DNA of 64,000 nucleotides, from contig NZ_JACJSM010000003.1 in assembly GCF_014698145.1 (NCBI RefSeq), positions 186,001-250,000 on the forward strand, in the 5' to 3' direction. This document shows positions 35,860-45,003 of this stretch, in pieces. The translations under genes were made by a program, and so were the position numbers. Source of the DNA: Oscillatoria sp. FACHB-1406 (GTDB lineage: Bacteria > Cyanobacteriota > Cyanobacteriia > Cyanobacteriales > Spirulinaceae). The notes below the pieces were generated by a model. That model made no database searches. It saw nothing but the letters and a program-made list of their open reading frames with translations, and was not told the origin of the DNA. Position 1 is the first letter of the stretch; each line of letters starts with the position of its first letter.

Positions 35860-36000
35860 ATGGAACCTATCTCGTTAATTGCAATTGGAATCCTGTCCAC
35901 TCTATTTTTCACTCGCGAAGAAAAGAAACCCCCGCCACCCCCGCCCAAGGATGAAGTCTACGAAGTAACCGGAGCTTCCTTAACCCTGAAGAAGAAGTAA
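35860..36000 (+). CDS. Small protein B of a tandem three-gene family, function unknown
   Basis: The 46-residue product is almost identical to the one at 35587-35727: the first 23 residues are the same, one proline is added in the proline run, and one terminal lysine is lost. At least seven substitutions in the coding part are synonymous, which indicates purifying selection on the protein. An AAGAGCCAACA leader precedes the ATG, the same as in the first copy. A GTACGGT/ACCGTAC inverted repeat (35786-35820) lies just upstream. A strong terminator at 36033-36090 closes the unit, so A and B are probably transcribed separately from the third copy. Confidence 0.8.
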   Translation: MEPISLIAIGILSTLFFTREEKKPPPPPPKDEVYEVTGASLTLKKK

Positions 36001-36032
36001 AGACTGAGTTAAAATTCGGGGTTCAAAACGCG

Positions 36033-36090
36033 CGATCGCATTATCGGCTAAAAATCGAGAGATTAGCCGGTAATGCGATCGTTTTTATTC
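36033..36090 (+). terminator. Strong Rho-independent terminator after small gene B
   Basis: A 19-bp stem with one mismatch pairs CGATCGCATTATCGGCTAA (36033-36051) with the complementary arm at 36063-36081. The loop is 11 nt and TTTTTATT follows (36082-36089). Each outer arm contains a HIP1-like sequence. Confidence 0.85.
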
Positions 36091-36319
36091 TTATTTCTAT
36101 GGGTGTTGTGTGAGGCGCGAGTCAGTTTTTCAGATAAACAAACAGATTTCGCTCTGCGCTGTAACTTACCGCAGAAATTTTTGTAACCTCCTGCCGCAGA
36201 TTGGTTTTATCGGACAGAGCAGAGCTATGTCTTTACACTTAGATTCGGGATGTCGTATATAATACTCTGCTTCTTCAACACGATGTAACTAAAAGCAAAG
36301 CGAACGATTTTAACAAAAC

Positions 36320-36337
36320 TTTACATTACGTTGCGTA
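36320..36337 (+). promoter_or_regulatory. HLR1-like site, copy 2
   Basis: TTTACATTACGTTGCG at 36320-36335 matches the arrangement at 34869-34884. It is followed at 36362 by AAGTATATAG, a possible -10. A short open frame of 35 codons (ATG at 36402) lies after it, but has no other support. I do not call that frame a gene. Confidence 0.3.
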
Positions 36338-36505
36338 AAACCTAGGTCATTTTGCAGAGAAGTATATAGAACCGTTTGTCCCAAATTAATGGAAACTAAC
36401 GATGTTTAACTTTGCCTTATTGACTCAAAACCCCTATTCGTCGGGGAAAGCGCGCGCATTGCCCGCTCTCAGTCCCACCCTTTGTAACGTAATTTTACCG
36501 ATCGC

Positions 36506-36533
36506 TTGACTTCTCACGCAGAACGAATAATAT
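36506..36533 (+). promoter_or_regulatory. Strong sigma-70 type promoter upstream of the third small gene copy
   Basis: TTGACT at 36506-36511, a 16-bp spacer, and TAATAT at 36528-36533 form a near-consensus promoter. It reads toward the copy at 36705-36847, leaving a leader of about 165 nt. Confidence 0.6.
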
Positions 36534-36704
36534 AAAACTTGTGCTAAATAAAGTGAGAAAGACAAAACTAAGCACTTTTGCTTAAAGGGGAGATTGCGCG
36601 TGCGATCGCGGACTTCGCTCTCTCACAATGCACCCTAACGGGACAGTCATACCGACTGCGAACCCAGAATTTTCAACATTGACATAACTTTCAGGAGGAC
36701 ATCA

Positions 36705-36847
36705 TGGATCCGATTTCTTTGCTTGCAATTGGAGTTCTTTCGACGCTGTTTTTCACCCATAAGGAAAAGAAACCCGATCCGCCGAAAAAACCGGATGAAG
36801 TTTTTGAGGTGACGGGCGCTTCTTTGACATTGAAGAAGAAGAACTGA
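36705..36847 (+). pseudogene. Third copy of the small-gene family, frameshifted
   Basis: The segment starts ATGGATCCGATTTCTTGC and ends with three to four lysine codons and TGA. Aligned to the 46-codon copies it is similar throughout, but one T is missing after codon 5 (CTTG here where CTTTG would be in frame). The true frame then stops after about 36 codons. If one base is restored, the product would be 47 residues: MDPISLLAIGVLSTLFFT, then HKEKKP, a short charged stretch, EVFEVTGASLTL and KKKN. It has the best ribosome binding site of the family (AGGAGG 36694-36699, five bases before ATG) and a strong promoter. This could be a real frameshift or a base-call error in a T run. Confidence 0.6.
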
Positions 36848-36882
36848 GTTTATACAAGTCCCCAATTTTTAGTAGGGACATC

Positions 36883-37075
36883 ATTGGTGTCAACTTAAGC
36901 TTAAACCTGTTCGCATAGCCCGCCTTGGGTTCAAACCCAAGGCTAATAACTCAAGTCCTATAAATAGGACTGGGAAATTCAAATGTATCCAACCCGTTTC
37001 AACGGGTTTCAGCTAATCGCTGTGGAACTTGAGTTCCACCGCTGGCTAAGTGTTTCACCTTAAGTTGACGCTAAT
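36883..37075. repeat. Multi-hairpin element with 17-bp inverted ends
   Basis: The outer arms (ATTGGTGTCAACTTAAG at 36883-36899 and its near complement at 37059-37075, two mismatches) enclose about 160 bp. Inside are at least four perfect or nearly perfect hairpins: GCCTTGGGTT/AACCCAAGGC, AGTCCTA/TAGGACT, AACCCGT/ACGGGTT and TGGAACT/AGTTCCA. This is either a non-coding mobile element or a structured RNA. It lies between the third small gene copy and the RTX protein gene, where it would be part of any read-through transcript. The remaining 36848-37281 shows only an ordinary leader. Confidence 0.75.
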
Positions 37076-37281
37076 GAGCACTGCTATGCCCTTGCCCTGG
37101 GGAACTCAGAAAGTCAGTCCAACATTCCGCGATCGAAGGTTGGAAAAAATACTTGATGGCAACCAGAAGTTTTTTGAGTTGTGAGGATTGCGGGTAATTG
37201 CCCACTCTAGCGGCTGGGTTTTCAGAGTATTGCCAAGCCAGCATTTGAATAAAAGATTTTTAGTTAAGGAGCATAATCAAA

Positions 37282-40200
37282 ATGGCAAGTCCTAATAATG
37301 TACCGAATACGAGCGCCTTAGAACAAGGTGACTGGTGGCAAAATAAAACTATCACTTACAGTTTTGTTGTCGATCCAGAAGCTGCTAGTCTATATTCAGA
37401 TAACTCGGTATCACCTATTACTGATGCAGGGATAATTACTAATGTCAAAAATATTCTTGACAATGTTTTTGCAAAAACATTAGGTTTAAACTTCCAATTT
37501 GTAACAGAGCGTATTGAAGATAGTTACTATCCTTGGGATATCTTAAAACTATTTCCCTACCGCGAGTTGAAAGATGCTGGGCAACTTCGCTTTATGATGA
37601 ATAATAGTAATACGGCTAGTGCCTACCTTCCAAATTCTAATCAAAATGATATCAAAGATGTCGGAGGAGATATCTATTTTGGTACTCAAAGCAATCAAGT
37701 GTTTTCTTCTCCTCCCGGAACTTGGGCTTATACAGCTATACTTCATGAGATCGGTCATGCTTTAGGTCTTAAACATCCTCATGAAGGTGGAACTATTTTG
37801 CCCGAACGAGAGGACAATAATTCGACTACAGTAATGACTTATAACTTTAGTGGAGCATGGCCTGTTTCTTTAATGCCTTACGATATTTATGCGTTGCAAA
37901 AACATTACGGAGAGGGCAAAACAAACAATTTAAATACCACTTATGTATTCAATCAATATGTTGATGAATATACAGTTGATGGCAACTATTATTACGACAG
38001 TTTTGGCAAAGTTGTGGAACCTCTAAAAAGCACAATATGGGATAGTGGAGGTGAGGATACTTTAGACTTTTCCAATCTTGGTTATTTGCACAGTGGCAAG
38101 ACAGATTTCAGATTTGAAATGAAACAAGGTGGTATTTTAACTGAAATGTCTGCTTATAATCCTCTGAGCTATGAAAAAGTTTACTTATCCGGAAATGACG
38201 AGCAAATATCTTTGTTGGACTGGCTTTTTCCGATTCCTGTCAGTGGAATGACTCAGCAAGGAATCACGCATAATTTCGGAACATTTCTTGCTTACAGTTC
38301 ACCCAATGGAATAGATGCAACAATTGAAAATTTAATTGGTTCGCAAGGAAATGACTGGGTTACTGGGAATGAGAGTGATAATCAGATATGGGCAAATACC
38401 GGGGAGGATTTGGTAGAAGGCGATTTAGGCAATGACTATATTTATGGTGAGGGTGGCGATGATATTTTGTATGGCGGAAAAATTTTTGACATTGAGGATG
38501 ATAGCGATTTAGCTCGACAAAGTATTGAAAATTCAAACGCTATCCATAATGAAAACTATGCACCTTCCGACTACCAGAGTGGGGTTAAAGTCGAGCCTCC
38601 AAAACTAAAGCTTTATACTAGCAACCAATTTGATGGTAATGATTACTTAGATGGAGGGGATGGCAACGATAAACTCTATGGACAAACGGGTAAGGATACT
38701 CTAGCGGGGGGCGCGGGTGATGACAAACTGTATGGTGGCGATGACCGAGATACCCTCTATGGTCAATCGGGTAACGATATCTTATGGGGCGAAGCGGGCG
38801 ACGACGAATTGCACGGTGGTACAGACGATGATTATCTAGATGGCGGTCTTGATGATGACTCTCTCTACGGTGGCGATAACCAAGATGTCATCTACGGTCA
38901 ATCTGGCAGCGATACTTTGCGAGGCGAACAAGGCAGCGACGAACTTTTTGGCGGTACGGGTACAGATATCTTAGAAGGCGGTCAAGGTAGCGATCGCCTC
39001 GACGGAGGAGACGATCGCGACTATCTCTATGGCGGTACGGAAGACGACTATCTTGACGGTGCTGCGGGAGATGACTACCTCGAAGGGAACGAAGGAAACG
39101 ACGAGATGTACGGTAACGCTGGCGACGACCAGATGTACGGTAATACCGGCGATGACTACATGGAAGGTGGAGACGGTCTCGACACCATGACGGGCGGCGA
39201 CGGACACGACGAGATGTACGGTAACGCTGGCGACGATACAATGTACGGCAATACTGGCGAGGATACCCTGTACGGCGGCGATGGTATCGATACCATCAGC
39301 GGTGGCGATGGTGCCGACACCCTCTACGGGAATGCTGGCAGCGATACCATGTATGGCAACGCTGGCGATGACTACATGGAAGGCGGCGACGGTATTGACT
39401 ACATGGAAGGGAATGACGGCGATGATGTCATCCTCGGTCAATTCGGTAACGATACCCTGCACGGGAACAATGGCTACGATTGGCTTGAAGGCGGTAGCGG
39501 TGAAGACCTGATGATGGGGGATGCAGGAGATGATACCCTCTACGGCGACGCGGGCGACGATACGATGTACGGCGGTTCTGGCGACGACGAACTTTATGCC
39601 GGTACTGGCGACGACCTCCTAATTGGTAACATTGGCGACGACCTCCTCAGTGGCGGTAGCGGCGAAGATACCATCGACTATCAAGCATCCCCCAACGGTG
39701 TGACCGTTAATATCGATGAATCGCACGATTACGACAACTACGGCGATCCTAACGCCGTCAGTCCCGTCAATCCTCCCCATTACCATCTCGACCTCGAATC
39801 GCAGTTTGAAATTGCAGCGGGCAAAGCCTACGATGGTCACGAGACGACCGATACGCTCGAAGATATCGAAAATATCATCGGTACGCCGTTTAAGGATATC
39901 CTCATCGGTAACGAAAAAGATAACCAGATTTGGGCATTAGAAGGGGACGATCTCGTTATCGGCAATGGTGGCAGCGATCGCATCAATGGCGGAGAAGGGA
40001 ATGATACCATCAGCTATCGCCGCGATCCCAATGGCGTTAATGTTAACTTAGAGCGCAACCGAGCTAACGACGGCTTTGGCGGCTTCGATCGCCTCTACGG
40101 ATTTGAAAATATCGTCGGCTCCCAGCATAACGATACCCTAACCGGCGACACGCAAGATAACATTATTACCGCAGGCTACGGCGACGATCGCGTCAACGGT

Positions 40201-43200
40201 GGCGATGGCAATGACCGCCTCTACGGAGAATTCGGCGACGATACCGTCTATGGCGGTGCTGGAAACGACCAAATCTACGGCAACCAAGGCGAAGATACCC
40301 TTTATGGGAACGATGGCGACGATCGCATCTATGGCGGTGATGGGGACGACCTCATCTATGCAGGCGCGGGGCGCGACCTCGTGTTAGGGGATGAAGGCAA
40401 CGATCGCATCTATGGCGAAGAGGGAGAAGACGAACTGCACGGACGCGCGGGCAACGACTTCATCAGCGGCGGTGCGGATGCCGACCTGATCTACGGCGAA
40501 GAAGATAACGACCAACTCTACGGCGATGGCGGCACCGATACTATCTATGGTGGCACTGGCGATGACCTCCTCGATGGCGGCGACGATGCGGACGTTCTCT
40601 ATGGTAACGAAGGCAGCGATACCCTCTACGGGCGCGATGGAGAAGACAACCTCGAAGGCGGTGACGGCGACGATCTCCTGGAAGGGGAAGCGGGCGATGA
40701 TACCCTCGAAGGCGGCGATGGGCGCGATCGCCTGTTCGGGGGCAGCGGGATCGACCTCCTCCAAGGACAAGCCGGAGACGACTATCTCGATGGCGGTGCG
40801 GACGAGGATAAACTCTACGGCGGTGCCGATAACGATACCCTGTTGGGACAATCCGGCGATGACTTGCTTGAAGGCGAAAGCGGCGATGATACTTTGTATG
40901 GCGGCAGTGGTGCAGACGTACTGAATGGTAGCGAAGGACGCGATCGCCTCGAAGGAAACGACGGCGACGATATCCTCGACGGCGGTGCAGACGATGACCT
41001 CCTATTCGGACAAGCAGGCGAAGATACCCTTTCCGGCGGTACGGGGGACGACCAATTATACGGCGGTACGGGACGCGATAAACTCTACGGCAACGCAGGG
41101 CGCGACGTTCTCTATGGCGAACAAGGCGACGACCTCCTCGAAGGCGGTGCGGATGACGACCATCTCCTCGGCGGCGATGGCGACGACCAACTCGACGGTG
41201 AAAGCGGCAACGACCTCCTCGAAGGCGGTGCGGGGCGCGACTCCCTCTTCGGTGGCGACGATAACGACCTCCTCTACGGTCAAACCGGAAGCGATACCCT
41301 TGATGGCGGTGCGGGAGACGACCGACTGTACGGCGGCGAAGGCGACGACGACCTCTACGGTAGCGATGGCAACGACTATCTTGAAGGGAACGAAGGGCGC
41401 GACACCCTGGATGGCGGTGCGGGAGACGACCATCTGTTAGGCGGCGAAAGTAGCGATACCCTGTACGGTCAAGCGGGGAACGACCTTCTCGAAGGAAACG
41501 ACGGTAACGACGACCTTTACGGCGGCGATGGCGATGACCTCCTCCTCGGTCAAGCGGGGAACGACTTCCTCAATGGCGGTTCTGGTAAAGACCGCTTAGA
41601 AGGCGGCGACGGTAGCGATACCCTCGAAGGCGAAGCAGGCGAAGACCTCCTCTATGGCGGTGCGGGTAAGGACGAACTGTACGGCGGCGACGATAGCGAT
41701 GAACTTTACGGCGGCGACGACAGCGACCAATTGTACGGCAATGCCGGTAACGACCTCCTCCTAGGTGAAGGCGCTAACGACTACCTTTACGGCGGTTCGG
41801 GCGACGATCGCCTGTACGGTAACGAAGGACACGACCAACTTTGGGGCGGTGAAGGCAACGACCTGCTGGAAGGGAACGAAGGCAATGACGACCTTTGGGG
41901 CGAAGACGGCAGCGATCGCATTTTCGGACAAACGGGGCGCGACTTCCTCGATGGCGGTGCGGGGAACGACTTCCTCGACGGCGGCGAAGATGGTGACGAA
42001 CTCTACGGACAGGCGGGCGATGACGAACTCTTCGGCGGTACGGGCCGCGATTTCCTCTACGGCGGCGCGGATAATGACACCCTGGATGGCGGTGACGACA
42101 TCGACTATCTCGAAGGCGGTACGGGCAACGACAACCTAGAAGGCGGCGAAGGCAACGACCTGCTTTACGGGAATGAAGACGACGATTCCTTGTACGGAAA
42201 TGCCGGTAACGACCAACTTTACGGCGGTTTGGGAGACGACCTCCTCAACGGTGGCGAAGGCAACGACCAATTGTACGGGAATGAAGGACGCGATCGCATC
42301 TTTGGCGAAGCGGGCAACGACTACCTCGAAGGTGGCGACGGCGACGACCTCCTCGAAGGCGGGTTGGACAACGACCAACTGTACGGTCAAGCCGGAGATG
42401 ATACCTTAACTGGTGGCGCGGGTAACGATTACCTCGAAGGCGGGGAAGGCAACGACCAACTCGCGGGTGATGAAGGTCGCGACCATATGTACGGCGGTGC
42501 GGGAGACGACACCTTAAACGGCGGCATTGGCGACGATTGGTTGTTTGGCGAGGCGGGAAGCGATCGCATTTTCGGCGAAGATGGCGACGACCTCCTCGAA
42601 GGGGGAACGGGCGATGATACCCTTGATGCAGGTGAAGGTGACGATTGGCTTTACGGTCAAATCGGCAACGATACCCTCAGCGGCGGTGCGGGCGACGATT
42701 TCCTCGAAGGCGGCGAAGGCAACGATAAACTCGCAGGAGATGCCGGTCAAGATCGACTCTACGGTCAAGCCGGAGACGACGACTTGCAAGGCGGTGCGGG
42801 GAATGACTTCCTCAATGGCGGTACGGGGAACGATACCCTCGCAGGCGGGCAGGGCTACGACGAACTCTACGGACAAGCCGGGAACGATAAGCTTTTTGGC
42901 GATGCGGGCGACGATTTGCTCTATGGTGGCACTGAGAGTGACGAACTCTACGGCGGCGCAGGGAACGATAAGCTGGAAGGCGAATCCGGGTTTGACTTGC
43001 TTGAAGGCGGTGCGGGGAATGACTTCCTCGATGGGGGTGCGGACAACGACCGACTCCTCGGCGGGACGGGCGACGACCAACTCTACGGTCAAACCGGCAA
43101 CGATATTCTCGATGGCGGTGCGGGGAACGACAACCTAGAAGGCGGCGCGGGAATGGATCGACTCGCGGGCGGTACGGGGAACGACTTCCTCGACGGCGGC

Positions 43201-44013
43201 GAAGGTAGCGATACGCTAATGGGGGATGCTGGTACGGACGAACTCTTGGGCGGTGCTGGCGGCGACCTATTATATGGCGGTTCGGGAGATGATTTGCTCG
43301 ATGGCGGTGCAGATGGCGATCGCGTTTACGGGGATGATGGCAATGATACTCTCTACGGGCGCGCCGGTGCGGACTTCCTCTACGGCGGAATCGGTCGCGA
43401 TGCGCTTTGGGGCGGCGACGATGCCGACCAACTCTTTGGCGGAGAGGGCAACGATACGCTCGATGGCGGTTCGGGCGGCGATCGCCTCGAAGGTGGGGAG
43501 GGGTACGACGACCTCTACGGACAGTGTGGCAGCGACATTCTCGATGGCGGTGCGGGCAACGATAATCTGTGGGGTGGCGAGGATGCCGACGAACTCTACG
43601 GGCAGGATGGCAACGACGTTCTCAACGGCGGCGATGGCGATGACATCCTCTTCGGTGGTGCGGGCAACGATACGCTTCTGGGCGGTTGGGGCAACGACCA
43701 ACTCTATGCTGTTGCAGGAGACAACCTCCTCAACGGCGGCGAGGGCAGCGATTTCTTGTACGGCGGAAGCGGTGTCGATACCTTCGTGCTAGCTAGCGGA
43801 CAGGGGTTAGATAGCATCTTTGACTTTACCCTCAATGCCGATTTCATTGGTTTATCGGGCGGTCTCACTTTTGAGGCGCTTACGATTACACAAGGTTCCG
43901 GGGCTGCTGCTAACGATACTTTAATTGGGTTGCAAGATAGCAGTGAATATCTGGCGACGTTGAGCGGGGTGCAAGCTGACACGCTAACTCGTTCGCATTT
44001 TACGATTGTTTAG
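37282..44013 (+). CDS. Giant RTX protein with N-terminal M10-like zinc metalloprotease
   Basis: The 2243-residue protein has two parts. Residues 1 to about 220 resemble serralysin-type (M10) metalloproteases, with the zinc-binding motif HEIGHALGLKH at 155-165 and the Met-turn in VMTYNFSG at about 184. After a linker, residues about 350 to 2170 are glycine- and aspartate-rich nonapeptide repeats of the GGXGXDXLY type, which bind calcium outside the cell; by length there are about 200. The C-terminus (GGSGVDTFVLASGQGLDSIF and on) resembles the secretion end of such proteins, so export by a type I system is expected. No transporter is present in the window. AAGGAG (37266-37271) precedes the ATG. 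The protease part is A/T-richer than the repeats. Confidence 0.93.
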   Translation: MASPNNVPNTSALEQGDWWQNKTITYSFVVDPEAASLYSDNSVSPITDAGIITNVKNILDNVFAKTLGLNFQFVTERIEDSYYPWDILKLFPYRELKDAGQLRFMMNNSNTASAYLPNSNQNDIKDVGGDIYFGTQSNQVFSSPPGTWAYTAILHEIGHALGLKHPHEGGTILPEREDNNSTTVMTYNFSGAWPVSLMPYDIYALQKHYGEGKTNNLNTTYVFNQYVDEYTVDGNYYYDSFGKVVEPLKSTIWDSGGEDTLDFSNLGYLHSGKTDFRFEMKQGGILTEMSAYNPLSYEKVYLSGNDEQISLLDWLFPIPVSGMTQQGITHNFGTFLAYSSPNGIDATIENLIGSQGNDWVTGNESDNQIWANTGEDLVEGDLGNDYIYGEGGDDILYGGKIFDIEDDSDLARQSIENSNAIHNENYAPSDYQSGVKVEPPKLKLYTSNQFDGNDYLDGGDGNDKLYGQTGKDTLAGGAGDDKLYGGDDRDTLYGQSGNDILWGEAGDDELHGGTDDDYLDGGLDDDSLYGGDNQDVIYGQSGSDTLRGEQGSDELFGGTGTDILEGGQGSDRLDGGDDRDYLYGGTEDDYLDGAAGDDYLEGNEGNDEMYGNAGDDQMYGNTGDDYMEGGDGLDTMTGGDGHDEMYGNAGDDTMYGNTGEDTLYGGDGIDTISGGDGADTLYGNAGSDTMYGNAGDDYMEGGDGIDYMEGNDGDDVILGQFGNDTLHGNNGYDWLEGGSGEDLMMGDAGDDTLYGDAGDDTMYGGSGDDELYAGTGDDLLIGNIGDDLLSGGSGEDTIDYQASPNGVTVNIDESHDYDNYGDPNAVSPVNPPHYHLDLESQFEIAAGKAYDGHETTDTLEDIENIIGTPFKDILIGNEKDNQIWALEGDDLVIGNGGSDRINGGEGNDTISYRRDPNGVNVNLERNRANDGFGGFDRLYGFENIVGSQHNDTLTGDTQDNIITAGYGDDRVNGGDGNDRLYGEFGDDTVYGGAGNDQIYGNQGEDTLYGNDGDDRIYGGDGDDLIYAGAGRDLVLGDEGNDRIYGEEGEDELHGRAGNDFISGGADADLIYGEEDNDQLYGDGGTDTIYGGTGDDLLDGGDDADVLYGNEGSDTLYGRDGEDNLEGGDGDDLLEGEAGDDTLEGGDGRDRLFGGSGIDLLQGQAGDDYLDGGADEDKLYGGADNDTLLGQSGDDLLEGESGDDTLYGGSGADVLNGSEGRDRLEGNDGDDILDGGADDDLLFGQAGEDTLSGGTGDDQLYGGTGRDKLYGNAGRDVLYGEQGDDLLEGGADDDHLLGGDGDDQLDGESGNDLLEGGAGRDSLFGGDDNDLLYGQTGSDTLDGGAGDDRLYGGEGDDDLYGSDGNDYLEGNEGRDTLDGGAGDDHLLGGESSDTLYGQAGNDLLEGNDGNDDLYGGDGDDLLLGQAGNDFLNGGSGKDRLEGGDGSDTLEGEAGEDLLYGGAGKDELYGGDDSDELYGGDDSDQLYGNAGNDLLLGEGANDYLYGGSGDDRLYGNEGHDQLWGGEGNDLLEGNEGNDDLWGEDGSDRIFGQTGRDFLDGGAGNDFLDGGEDGDELYGQAGDDELFGGTGRDFLYGGADNDTLDGGDDIDYLEGGTGNDNLEGGEGNDLLYGNEDDDSLYGNAGNDQLYGGLGDDLLNGGEGNDQLYGNEGRDRIFGEAGNDYLEGGDGDDLLEGGLDNDQLYGQAGDDTLTGGAGNDYLEGGEGNDQLAGDEGRDHMYGGAGDDTLNGGIGDDWLFGEAGSDRIFGEDGDDLLEGGTGDDTLDAGEGDDWLYGQIGNDTLSGGAGDDFLEGGEGNDKLAGDAGQDRLYGQAGDDDLQGGAGNDFLNGGTGNDTLAGGQGYDELYGQAGNDKLFGDAGDDLLYGGTESDELYGGAGNDKLEGESGFDLLEGGAGNDFLDGGADNDRLLGGTGDDQLYGQTGNDILDGGAGNDNLEGGAGMDRLAGGTGNDFLDGGEGSDTLMGDAGTDELLGGAGGDLLYGGSGDDLLDGGADGDRVYGDDGNDTLYGRAGADFLYGGIGRDALWGGDDADQLFGGEGNDTLDGGSGGDRLEGGEGYDDLYGQCGSDILDGGAGNDNLWGGEDADELYGQDGNDVLNGGDGDDILFGGAGNDTLLGGWGNDQLYAVAGDNLLNGGEGSDFLYGGSGVDTFVLASGQGLDSIFDFTLNADFIGLSGGLTFEALTITQGSGAAANDTLIGLQDSSEYLATLSGVQADTLTRSHFTIV

Positions 44014-44036
44014 CAATCTAGTAACTCTGTATAAAT

Positions 44037-44070
44037 AAATGGGGTTTTGGTATACAATGCCCCATTTTTC
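44037..44070 (+). terminator. Rho-independent terminator after the RTX gene
   Basis: AAATGGGG (44037-44044) pairs perfectly with CCCCATTT (44060-44067), followed by TT and a C-T-rich tail. It lies 24 bp after the stop codon. Confidence 0.75.
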
Positions 44071-44214
44071 CTTTGAAGGGATTGAGGAAAAGGCGCGATC
44101 GCAATACCTTAAGAATCACCAAGGCTCCCGTTCTGCCATCATTGAGACGGTTCAAAACTCGTAACTCTAGTTAGAAAATTTGCTAGAGTCCGGTAAAACG
44201 TTGAACCTGGAACG

Positions 44215-45003
44215 ATGTTTGTTTTCTTGTCCAAACTTTTACCCATCTTTCTGTTTCCCCTCGGTTTTGCTTGTTTATTGTTAATCATTGCCCTAATTTT
44301 GCTCTGGTTTCGATCGCGCTGGGCAACCTTTCCCGTTGCTTTCGCCCTCATCGCCCTGTTACTCTCCAGCAACGGTTGGACGAGTAATGCAGTAGTGCGA
44401 TCGCTCGAAACCCAAAATCTCCCCGCCGAAATTCCCACCGCCGATGCGATTATCGTCCTCGGCGGTGCGCTTCGTCCGATTTCGCCCCCGCGCACCACCG
44501 TTGAAGTCAGCGAACAAGGCGATCGCGCCCTCTACGCTGCCTATCTCTACAAACAGCAAAAAGCCCCTTACATTATCGCTTCCGGCGGGCGCGTGCAGTG
44601 GCGCGGCGGCGGCCCTTCCGAAGCCTCCGATATGGCTGATTTTTTAAACGCAGTTGGGGTTCCTCGCAGCGCCATCCTGCTAGAACCCGACTCCCTCAAC
44701 ACCTACGAAAACGCCGCCAATACGCGCAAAATCATCGAACAACGCGGCTTCAAGCAGATTTTATTAGTGACTTCCGCCCTACATATGCCGCGATCGCTTG
44801 CTATCTTCAAAAAGCAGGGAATTCAAGCCCTCCCCGCCCCCACCGACTTCCTCGTCACCCAACTCCTTCTCGAAGAACCCAGCGCCGGTATCGAAGGTTT
44901 TATCCTCAACCTTCTACCCGAAGTCGATCGCTTGCAGCGTACTACTCAGGCGATTAAAGAATACGTCGGTTTCGGGATTTATCGCCTCAAAGGATGGCTT
45001 TAA
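44215..45003 (+). CDS. YdcF/ElyC-family (DUF218) membrane protein
   Basis: The 262-residue protein has an N-terminal pair of membrane segments (about residues 8-30 and 37-52) and then the DUF218 domain. The conserved features are ADAIIVLGGAL, a GDRALYAAYLY motif, PYIIASGG, the SLNTYENAANTRKI segment and LLVTSALHMPRSLAIF. The family includes E. coli SanA, ElyC and YdcF, of which SanA and ElyC affect envelope integrity; the biochemical role is not established. Start: ATG at 44215, preceded by CTGGAACG (44204-44211). It follows the RTX terminator and is independent of it. Confidence 0.9.
   Translation: MFVFLSKLLPIFLFPLGFACLLLIIALILLWFRSRWATFPVAFALIALLLSSNGWTSNAVVRSLETQNLPAEIPTADAIIVLGGALRPISPPRTTVEVSEQGDRALYAAYLYKQQKAPYIIASGGRVQWRGGGPSEASDMADFLNAVGVPRSAILLEPDSLNTYENAANTRKIIEQRGFKQILLVTSALHMPRSLAIFKKQGIQALPAPTDFLVTQLLLEEPSAGIEGFILNLLPEVDRLQRTTQAIKEYVGFGIYRLKGWL

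Noticed and set aside
36402-36509. A 35-codon frame beginning MFNFALLTQNPYSSG after the HLR1-like site
   Set aside because: No ribosome binding site and no second copy to support it; kept only as a remark.
38888-43982. Many frames of 60-190 codons inside the RTX repeats, on both strands
   Set aside because: Codon periodicity of the GGXGXD repeats keeps several frames open; products are low-complexity and match nothing.
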